NCBI GenBank assembly: GCA_049840395.1
Contig: JASGLD010000004.1
Span: forward strand, 124,001 to 188,000
Length of the DNA stretch: 64,000 nucleotides
From: CAILZL01 sp049840395
GTDB lineage: Bacteria > Pseudomonadota > Gammaproteobacteria > Steroidobacterales > Steroidobacteraceae
Reading direction: 5' to 3'
Shown: in pieces, positions 35,777-42,305 of the stretch
Layout: each line of letters begins with the position of its first letter
Numbering within the stretch: the first letter of the stretch is position 1
Program-made: the position numbers and the translations under genes
Notes under the pieces: model-generated
Database searches by the model: none
What the model saw: only the letters and a program-made list of their open reading frames with translations
What the model was told of the DNA's origin: nothing

Positions 35777-36343
35777 CTAGTTACGAATCATGCCGACGAA
35801 GCCCATCAGCGCCAGCGCCATGAAGCCCGCAGTAATCAAGGCGATGGGAATGCCGCGAAACACCAGCGGCAGATCCGCCGCGTCAATACGCTCGCGCAGC
35901 GCGACAAAGCTGGCGCTGAGTACTGCCAGCAGCAAAGCCGCACCCATGCCATAGAACAAGGCTTCCGCAAATGTTTCCAATGTGGCAGCGCTGAACAACG
36001 CCATGCCCAACATGGCGCATTGCGTGGTGAGATGCGCAAGTAGATCCGGCCAGCGAATGGCTCCCGGAATATGCTCAAGCACTGCACGTGCGCCAAGAAA
36101 TACCAGTGCAATGCCGGTCAGCAACAATGGTGTTTGCAAGTAGTCCTGCCCTTGCGGCAACAGGCGTCGTACCCCGAAACCTAGTAGCGAGGATAGGGTA
36201 AGTGTGATGAGCGTGAAGCTGGCGGCGCGCAATTCATCGGCGCGCACACCTCGTGCGGCCACTGGCGGCGTGTTACCGCCAAGTGCAATGGTCGAGCCCT
36301 GAATCAGCATCGTGCCCAGCAGGATGATGAGCAGGGTGGCCAC
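35777..36343 (-). CDS. rnfA: Electron transport complex subunit RnfA (divergent, single Cys)
   Basis: A 188-residue membrane protein. The C-terminal half matches RnfA well (FRGIPIALITAGFMALALMGFVGM; family [24 protein letters not shown]). One cluster Cys is kept in HLTTQCAMLGMAL, but the first (family GLCPFMG in helix 1) is gone: residues 14-24 read IQGSTIALGGN and the protein has only one Cys. In characterised complexes RnfA and RnfE together give four Cys to a membrane [2Fe-2S] cluster. The gene is 12 bases from metG on the same strand. Confidence 0.8.
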   Translation of the reverse strand: MATLLIILLGTMLIQGSTIALGGNTPPVAARGVRADELRAASFTLITLTLSSLLGFGVRRLLPQGQDYLQTPLLLTGIALVFLGARAVLEHIPGAIRWPDLLAHLTTQCAMLGMALFSAATLETFAEALFYGMGAALLLAVLSASFVALRERIDAADLPLVFRGIPIALITAGFMALALMGFVGMIRN

Positions 36344-36355
36344 TTGTTGGTTGCT

Positions 36356-38407
36356 CTACTTGACCTTCATGCCCGGCTTGGCGCCGCTGTCCGGAGACAG
36401 AATGAAAATCTGTTTCTCTTCGCCCTTGGCATCGGAACCGGCAGCCAGCACCATGCCTTCGGAAGTGCCGAAGCGCATCTTGCGCGGTTTGAGGTTGGCG
36501 AATACCAAGGTCAAGCGACCGATTAATTGTGCGGGTTCGTAAGCGGCACGAATGCCCGCGAAAATGGTGCGAGTGCCCAGCTCACCCAGATCCACGCTGA
36601 GCTTCAGCAGCTTGTCTGCGCCTTCAACCAATTCGGCGTTGAGTATCTTGGCGATACGCAAATCGAGTTTGGTGAAATCATCGACGGTGACCTCTGCAGC
36701 AGTCGTTTCAGTTTTTGCTGCGCTGTCCTTTGCATCGGCAACGGGGGCTGCTGCAGGCTGTGCTGCCTGTTGATTGGCTTCCAGCATGCGTTTGACTGTG
36801 GCTGGATCGATGCGCGTAGCCAAGGGTTCGTAGGCATTGATCTTGGTGCCCAATAAGGGACGCTGCACATCTTCCCAGGTCAGTTCATTGCCACCCAGGA
36901 ATTGTTCGGCCTTGCTCACCAGCTGCGGCAGCACAGGCTTCAGCAGCATGACCAGCACACGGAACAGATTGATGGCCTGCGTGCTCACACCATGGACTTC
37001 AGCGGCGCGTTCCGGGTCTTTAGCCAGCAGCCAGGGCTTGTTCTGATCCACATACAAATTGGCCTTGTCCGCCAGCGCCATGATCTCGCGCATGGCTGCA
37101 GCGTAATCGCGCGACTCGTACAACTCGGCAATCACCGGCAGCTTGCGCAGGAAGTCTTCGTACAAATCGGGTTCCGGCAGTTTCATGGCCAGACGATTGT
37201 CGAAGCTGCGCGCCAGGAATCCGGCGCAGCGACTGGCGATGTTGACCAACTTGCCGACGATGTCCGCGTTCACCTTGTTGACGAAGTCGTCCAGGCCGAG
37301 ATCGAGATCGTCCAGGCCGGAGCCCAGTCGTGAAGCAAAGAAATAGCGTAACGGTTCGGTGGGCAGATGTTCGCGCCACACGCTGGCAGTAATGAAGGTG
37401 CCACGCGACTTCGACATCTTCTCGCCGTTGATGGTCAGGAAGCCATGCACATGCACGCCGGTGGGAGTGCGGAAGCCGGCGCCGTGCAATACGGCAGGCC
37501 AGAACAACGAGTGGAAGTACAGGATGTCCTTGCCGATGAAGTGATACAGCTCGGTGGGGCTGCCTGGCTTCCACCACGCTTCGAAGCCCCAGCCATGCTT
37601 GCGGCATAGATTGAGGAAGCTGGCCATGTAACCCACCGGCGCATCCAGCCACACATAGAAATACTTGCCGGGCGCATTGGGGATTTCGAAACCGAAGTAG
37701 GGCGCGTCGCGTGAGATGTCCCAATCGCGCAGGCCTGCCGCAAACCATTCGTCGAGTTTGTTGGCCACGGAATCTTGCAGAGTGCCCGAGCGTGTCCACT
37801 CGCGCAGCATGGTCTCGAAATCGCCCAGCTTGAAAAATAGATGCTCTGAGTCGCGTTCCACCGGCGTGGTGCCGCTGACCACCGAGACCGGGTTCTTCAA
37901 TTCATTGGGTGAGTACGTGGCGCCGCATACTTCGCAGCTATCGCCATATTGGCCGGGAGAATTGCAACGCGGGCAATTGCCCTTGACGAAGCGATCCGGC
38001 AGAAACATTTTTGCCTGTTCGTCGTAAGCCTGACGCACGGTGCGGCGTTCGATGTGTTGGGCGCGATCCAGTGCTTCATACAGACGATACGTCAGCTCGC
38101 GATTTTCTTCGGAATGCGTGCTGTGAAAATTATCGAAGCCGATGTTGAAGGCATCGAGATCGGCCTTGTGTTCAACCGCCACGCGCGCGATCAACTCTTC
38201 CGGGGTGATGCCTTCCGATTGCGCGCGCAACATGATGGGCGTGCCATGCGTGTCGTCGGCGCAGACGTACAGACATTCATGACCGCGCAGCTGTTGGAAG
38301 CGCACCCAGATATCGGTCTGCACGGTTTCGACCATGTGGCCGAGATGCAGAGGACCATTCGCATAGGGCAGGGCGCTGGTGACGAGAATACGGCGTTTGG
38401 CGGTCAT
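36356..38407 (-). CDS. metG: Methionyl-tRNA synthetase
   Basis: About 683 residues from ATG 38407 (TAKRRILVTSALPYANG); the frame extends 13 codons further upstream but that start does not fit the family. HIGH motif is HLGH near residue 21, KMSKS is intact (GEKMSKSRGT), and a zinc knuckle CPRC/CEVC is present. An Ala-rich linker leads to a C-terminal tRNA-binding OB domain (LDLRIAKILNAELVEGADKLLKLSVDLG), which makes the enzyme a dimer. Essential for translation. It leads the rnf-nth gene string on the minus strand. Confidence 0.96.
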   Translation of the reverse strand: MTAKRRILVTSALPYANGPLHLGHMVETVQTDIWVRFQQLRGHECLYVCADDTHGTPIMLRAQSEGITPEELIARVAVEHKADLDAFNIGFDNFHSTHSEENRELTYRLYEALDRAQHIERRTVRQAYDEQAKMFLPDRFVKGNCPRCNSPGQYGDSCEVCGATYSPNELKNPVSVVSGTTPVERDSEHLFFKLGDFETMLREWTRSGTLQDSVANKLDEWFAAGLRDWDISRDAPYFGFEIPNAPGKYFYVWLDAPVGYMASFLNLCRKHGWGFEAWWKPGSPTELYHFIGKDILYFHSLFWPAVLHGAGFRTPTGVHVHGFLTINGEKMSKSRGTFITASVWREHLPTEPLRYFFASRLGSGLDDLDLGLDDFVNKVNADIVGKLVNIASRCAGFLARSFDNRLAMKLPEPDLYEDFLRKLPVIAELYESRDYAAAMREIMALADKANLYVDQNKPWLLAKDPERAAEVHGVSTQAINLFRVLVMLLKPVLPQLVSKAEQFLGGNELTWEDVQRPLLGTKINAYEPLATRIDPATVKRMLEANQQAAQPAAAPVADAKDSAAKTETTAAEVTVDDFTKLDLRIAKILNAELVEGADKLLKLSVDLGELGTRTIFAGIRAAYEPAQLIGRLTLVFANLKPRKMRFGTSEGMVLAAGSDAKGEEKQIFILSPDSGAKPGMKVK

Positions 38408-38479
38408 TACTGGGGTGTGATGAAGGCGGAAAAAAACGGGCGGCAATTATGCCATGGGCGGTGAAGCGGAATGAAACTC

Positions 38480-38562
38480 GGAAAATTGACAATTGATAGT
38501 TGACAATTGACAACGTCGGATGGGTCTCCGTTATCAATTATCCATTGTCAATTATCAATTGT
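38480..38562. repeat. AT-rich inverted dispersed repeat (copy 2)
   Basis: Two arms of the same AATTGATAATTGACAATGG-type units flank a short spacer (GTCGGATGGGTCTCC). The right arm, read on the minus strand, contains a 31-base stretch identical to 11650-11680. It lies between metG and pilU. The last codons and TGA of pilU (K-D-N-N-stop) fall in the right arm. Confidence 0.7.
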
Positions 38563-39691
38563 TGTCCTTTACCGCCTCAAACTTGGTCTTGTTGATGCCC
38601 TTGAGGTAGGCGTTGCGGCCACTGATGAAGGCCTTGTCCAGCAATTCCTGGATGGCGCTGTCCATGGTGCGCATCCCTAACGCCGCGCCGCTCTGAATGG
38701 TGTTTTCCAATTGGTCGAGTTTGCCCTGACGAATCAGGTTGGCCACGGCCGGCGTATTGATCATGATTTCCATGGCGGCGACGCGGCCCGGCTTGCCCTT
38801 GGTGGGAATCAGCTGCTGCGAGACTACGCCGCGCAGTGAGGTGGACAACATGGCGCGCACCTGCGCCTGTTTGTCCGCTGGGAACGAGTTGATGATGCGA
38901 TCCACGGTGGGGGCGGCGCCGTTGGTGTGCAGCGTGCCCATCACCAGAATGCCCATTTCCGCGGCAGTCACCGCGATGCTGATGGTTTCGTAGTCACGCA
39001 TTTCGCCCACCAGCACCACATCCGGATCTTCACGCAGGGCCGAATGCAGTGCGTTGGAGAAGGAGGGCGTGTGCAGGCCGATTTCGCGCTGGCTGATCAG
39101 GCAGTTCTTGCGCGTATGTACGAATTCGATGGGGTCTTCGATGGTGACGATATGACCCTTCATGCGATTGTTGATGTCGTCGATCATTGCCGCCAGCGTG
39201 GTGGATTTGCCGGAGCCGGTTTTACCCGTCACCAAGATCAAGCCGGAGTTGAGCTTGCACAGATTGCGCACGGCATCCGGCATTTTCAGTTCATCCAGGG
39301 TTTTGGCCTTGGAAGGAATGGCGCGGAACACCGCCCCCAGACCGTTTAAATGACGCAGGATGTTGACGCGAAAGCGCGAGATGCCGGGAATGATGTGCGC
39401 GAAGTCGGCACCGTTCTTTTCTTCCAGCCGGTGCACGGCGGTACGCGGCATGATTTCGCGCAACAGCTCTTCCACCATGCGCGGTTCCAGCGTTTCGTTG
39501 CGCAGCGGCTGCAACTCGCCATACAGGCGAATGCGCGGTGGATCGCCGGCGATGAAGTGCAGATCGGAGCCGCCTTTGATGAGAACTTCTTTTAAGTATT
39601 CGTCGATGCGCTTGGGACCGGCTGCGACGGGTGCAGCTGCGCCCAAGGTGGCGTGCGTGGCGGTGTTGCTGAGAGGGCTGTCAGTACTCAT
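38555..39691 (-). CDS. pilU: Type IV pilus retraction ATPase, PilU-like
   Basis: A 378-residue PilT-family ATPase. Walker A TGKTGSGKSTT, Asp box ALREDPDVVLVGEMRD, Walker B region TIEDPIEFVH and His box MGTLHTNGAAPTVDRI are present. VVSQQLIP and NTPAVANLIRQGK are PilU-like, and the length matches PilU better than PilT. An extra Ala/Pro-rich N-terminal 28 residues precede the core. It helps retract pili in twitching motility. 20 bases from the upstream PilT gene; the stop codon lies in a dispersed repeat. The PilT/PilU assignment is by motif only. Confidence 0.85.
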   Translation of the reverse strand: MSTDSPLSNTATHATLGAAAPVAAGPKRIDEYLKEVLIKGGSDLHFIAGDPPRIRLYGELQPLRNETLEPRMVEELLREIMPRTAVHRLEEKNGADFAHIIPGISRFRVNILRHLNGLGAVFRAIPSKAKTLDELKMPDAVRNLCKLNSGLILVTGKTGSGKSTTLAAMIDDINNRMKGHIVTIEDPIEFVHTRKNCLISQREIGLHTPSFSNALHSALREDPDVVLVGEMRDYETISIAVTAAEMGILVMGTLHTNGAAPTVDRIINSFPADKQAQVRAMLSTSLRGVVSQQLIPTKGKPGRVAAMEIMINTPAVANLIRQGKLDQLENTIQSGAALGMRTMDSAIQELLDKAFISGRNAYLKGINKTKFEAVKDNN

Positions 39692-39711
39692 ATGGATTTT
39701 CAGCTTGGAAC

Positions 39712-40806
39712 TCAGCCGGGGGCCAGGTCGAGTTTGGGCAGAATGCTGGTGTCGGTGACAAAGCGCGAGAACTGCCGCTTGTCGTTGGCGTACACATAGG
39801 CGTCGTCGGCGTCGACTTCCTTGTTCTGGATGGCCGTCAGCAGCGCTTGGTCCAGGCTCTGCATGCCCAGTTCCTTACCCATCTGCAGCTGCGAAGGAAT
39901 CTGATGGGTCTGGTCGGTCATGATCAACTTACCGATGGCACGGGTGATCAGCATGATTTCGCAGATGGCCTTGCGGCCGCGCAGATCGGCTTTTTTCACC
40001 AGTACCTGAGTGATAACGGCCAGCAGGCTTTGCGCCAGGAAGCTCTTGGTCTGTTCGCGTTCGTCGGCAGGCAGTGCATCGACCACGCGGTCGATGGTTT
40101 TCACCGCGCCGGTGGTATGCAGCGTGCCGAGTACCAGGTGACCGGTTTCGGCGGCGGTCATGGCCCAGCGAATGGTCTCGGCATCGCGCAACTCACCGAC
40201 CAGAATCACGTCGGGGTCTTCACGCAGCGCCGCGCGCACGCCTTCGGAGAAGGAGGGCAGATGGGTATGCAGCTCGCGCTGAATCACCTGGCTGAGCTTG
40301 CTGCGGTGAACGAATTCGATGGGATCTTCCAGGCTGATGATGTTGAGTTTCCGGGTGCGGTTCAGATAATCGATCATCGCCGCCAGCGTGGTGGACTTGC
40401 CGGTACCGGTGGAGCCGGTTACCAGGATCATGCCCTGGTGGTTGTCGCATAGCTGCTGAATGATGGGGGGCAGCTGTAGAGAATCCAGTGTCGGTACGGC
40501 GGTAGGAATGGCGCGGAAAGTGGCACCGACACCGGTGTCCTTGCGGAACACATTGGCGCGAAACCGGCCGCCATTGCTGGATACGTACGAAAAATCCAGG
40601 TCGTGACCGCGACGCAGATGCTCCTGCTGCCCCTTGTTGGTGATCTCCGCGATATAGCCGTCCAGCTCTGCCTGCGACAGGTCGCGAAATTTCACCGGCA
40701 TCAGGTCGCCATACATGCGCAGCATGGGCGGAATACCCACCGCGAAGTGGATATCGGAACAACCTTGGTCGGTGCCGAGTTTCAGGAATGCGTCGATGCG
40801 TGCCAT
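39712..40806 (-). CDS. pilT: Type IV pilus retraction ATPase, PilT-like
   Basis: A 364-residue ATPase: N-terminal PAS-like part (DQGCSDIHFAVGIPPMLRMYGDL), Walker A TGSTGTGKSTT, LREDPDVILVGELRDAETI, SLEDPIEFVH, and the His box GTLHTTGAVKTIDRVVD, nearly that of PilT. The usual AIRNLIRE motif near the C-terminus is altered (AIGKLIMTDQ). It drives pilus depolymerisation from the cytoplasmic face. It is likely co-transcribed with the pilU-like gene. A REP pair and a RAYT gene now separate it from the Ser/Thr kinase gene upstream. Confidence 0.87.
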   Translation of the reverse strand: MARIDAFLKLGTDQGCSDIHFAVGIPPMLRMYGDLMPVKFRDLSQAELDGYIAEITNKGQQEHLRRGHDLDFSYVSSNGGRFRANVFRKDTGVGATFRAIPTAVPTLDSLQLPPIIQQLCDNHQGMILVTGSTGTGKSTTLAAMIDYLNRTRKLNIISLEDPIEFVHRSKLSQVIQRELHTHLPSFSEGVRAALREDPDVILVGELRDAETIRWAMTAAETGHLVLGTLHTTGAVKTIDRVVDALPADEREQTKSFLAQSLLAVITQVLVKKADLRGRKAICEIMLITRAIGKLIMTDQTHQIPSQLQMGKELGMQSLDQALLTAIQNKEVDADDAYVYANDKRQFSRFVTDTSILPKLDLAPG

Positions 40807-40943
40807 GGGCGCGGATTATGTCCGTTTGTGCCGAATTCGTGGGGCGGTTTTGCCAAAAAGCTTGCTGTGCTTGTGAAGCGGCTCACAGGGGAGGGAGTTT
40901 GGGTGGTGGAAGAGCTGAGCTATGTCGCCCACGCAGAGTCTGG

Positions 40944-40973
40944 GTAGGTTGGGCTGAGTCCGCGAAGCCCAAC
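40944..40973 (+). repeat. REP hairpin R1 (GTAG foot)
   Basis: GTAG followed by GTTGGGCT, a 10-base loop and AGCCCAAC. First of six related hairpins between 40.9 and 42.3 kb, arranged as three inverted pairs. Confidence 0.8.
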
Positions 40974-40979
40974 TTCTTA

Positions 40980-41615
40980 TCAAATGGCAACGAGGCTTGG
41001 AATGTTGGGCTTCGAAGACTCAGCCCAACCTACGCGGGCTAAAAATGAAGCGACATCAGGATCTGAGAGGGAGATTTTCCAAGAAGACCCTTGAGGGCAA
41101 TTTTCTTTATCTTGATAAGGATCCCCGCCCTCAGTACCACCACCTACACCACCAAGAACACTAAACCAATAGACTACTTTAACGCTATATCCGTCTACCT
41201 CAGCAACGAAGGTAGCTGTATCGAAACCCCGATAGTTAAAAGAATTCGGGACATAATAATATGCACCAGGAGTATCTTCGATTGCTTCTAATTTTCCATG
41301 CTTCGGCTCGACCAATAAAGTGACTTTACCATCAACGCCTACTTCTTTATTTTCATACGTCCTTAGGTAATAACCCGGCACAGATAATGGCTCGACAATA
41401 TTTACAGCCCAGTATCTTGATATCTCCTGATTTTCAATAAGAGCACAAACACCAATAGCACGATCAGTTTGTGTATTACTTTGTGCTTGTAGACTCTGAG
41501 CAATCGCCACCTGCGCGTATTGCACAGCTCGCGTAGGTTGGGCTGAACAGAGTGAAGCCCAACATAAACATATCAAGCCGAGCCAGTGGCTAATCTTTTT
41601 CATCCTATTTTCCAT
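40980..41615 (-). CDS. Secreted hypothetical protein with Ig-like domain, REP-derived ends
   Basis: A 211-residue protein with a signal peptide (KKISHWLGLICLCWASLCSAQP). Residues about 80-155 resemble a bacterial Ig/cadherin-like module: KVTLLVEPKHGKLEA, GAYYYVPNSFNYRGFDTATFVAEVDGYSVKVVY. REP hairpin R3 lies in frame inside the gene and encodes the end of the signal peptide (CWASLCSAQPT). REP R2 encodes part of the C-terminal tail (RVGWAESSKPN), so the native stop may have been lost. The AT-richer middle differs from its neighbours. Expression is uncertain but the frame is intact over 211 codons. Confidence 0.6.
   Translation of the reverse strand: MENRMKKISHWLGLICLCWASLCSAQPTRAVQYAQVAIAQSLQAQSNTQTDRAIGVCALIENQEISRYWAVNIVEPLSVPGYYLRTYENKEVGVDGKVTLLVEPKHGKLEAIEDTPGAYYYVPNSFNYRGFDTATFVAEVDGYSVKVVYWFSVLGGVGGGTEGGDPYQDKENCPQGSSWKISLSDPDVASFLARVGWAESSKPNIPSLVAI
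41004..41033 (-). repeat. REP hairpin R2
   Basis: Same hairpin as R1 in reverse orientation, ending in the GTAG foot on the minus strand (CTAC at 41030-41033). It falls inside the 3' end of the Ig-like-domain gene. Confidence 0.8.
41533..41563 (+). repeat. REP hairpin R3, inside signal-peptide codons
   Basis: GTAG, GTTGGGCT, loop, AGCCCAAC with a one-base-longer loop. It is in frame in the 5' part of the minus-strand Ig-like-domain gene. Confidence 0.8.
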
Positions 41616-41620
41616 GTGTT

Positions 41621-41650
41621 GTTGGGCTTCGCGGCATCAGCCCAACCTAC
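41621..41650 (-). repeat. REP hairpin R4
   Basis: Inverted partner of R3, between the Ig-like-domain gene start and the RAYT stop. Confidence 0.8.
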
Positions 41651-41662
41651 GAAGTCGCGAAA

Positions 41663-42193
41663 CTAGCGTTCGCCAAACTGATTGCTGTTGGCAATCTCGC
41701 CTGTCGCCCAATCCTTCGTCAACATACCGTTGCGTATGTAACGGTGAATTGAGGAATATGGCCATGCCGAGGCAATACTAGTGCGGCCGTGCTTGACCGG
41801 GTTGTGGTGGATGTAATCTACATGGCGTTGTAAATCTTCATCATCACGGATTTGATGTTCCCAATACCGACGTTGCCAGATGCCGCGTTCTCGTTTGGTG
41901 AGTCTGCTGTCGCGGATTTGCTCATTTATAGTCAGGTCGCGTGAGAATCTTCCTTTGATGAGATTCCAGCGTATTGGATAATCGGCATCGCCATTCGGCA
42001 GGCGCCAAATGCAATGCAGATGTTCGGGTAATACTACGGCTGCAAGGATTTCGAAGGGATGGTTTATCCGCACGGCGCGGATTGTTTCGCGTAGCAAACC
42101 AATATATTCAGTCAGGAATTGATTTGATCGGTCAGCCAAGTTGACAGTGAAGAACCAAGTGCCGCCAGCGGCATGTGCACGGCGATAACGCAT
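41663..42193 (-). CDS. REP-associated tyrosine transposase (RAYT)
   Basis: A 176-residue Y1-type nuclease: MRYRRAHAAGGTWFFTVNLADR opening, HUH-like pair in LPEHLHCIW, RKIRE-like basic region (SRLTKRERGIWQRRYWEHQI), catalytic Tyr in HVDYIHHNPVKHG, and a C-terminal AWPYSSIHRYI. RAYTs bind and cut REP sequences next to a GTAG foot and are thought to have spread them; they are usually single-copy and vertically inherited. Here the gene is bracketed by six GTAG-type REPs, the expected arrangement of a REPtron. It appears intact. Confidence 0.92.
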   Translation of the reverse strand: MRYRRAHAAGGTWFFTVNLADRSNQFLTEYIGLLRETIRAVRINHPFEILAAVVLPEHLHCIWRLPNGDADYPIRWNLIKGRFSRDLTINEQIRDSRLTKRERGIWQRRYWEHQIRDDEDLQRHVDYIHHNPVKHGRTSIASAWPYSSIHRYIRNGMLTKDWATGEIANSNQFGER

Positions 42194-42230
42194 GTGATCC
42201 TCCTTGATCTGTTTATGCTATCCCTTGGTT

Positions 42231-42260
42231 GTTGGGCTTCGCAGACTCAGCCCAACCTAC
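42231..42260 (-). repeat. REP hairpin R5
   Basis: Minus-strand REP with intact GTAG foot (CTAC at 42257-42260), upstream of the RAYT start. Confidence 0.8.
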
Positions 42261-42270
42261 AAGATCACCG

Positions 42271-42301
42271 CAGGTTGGGCTGAGTCTGCGAAGCCCACAA
42301 C
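42271..42301 (+). repeat. REP hairpin R6 (degenerate foot)
   Basis: Inverted partner of R5. The foot is GCAG instead of GTAG and one arm has an inserted base (CCCACAAC). It ends 5 bases before the kinase stop. Confidence 0.75.
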
Positions 42302-42305
42302 ATCG

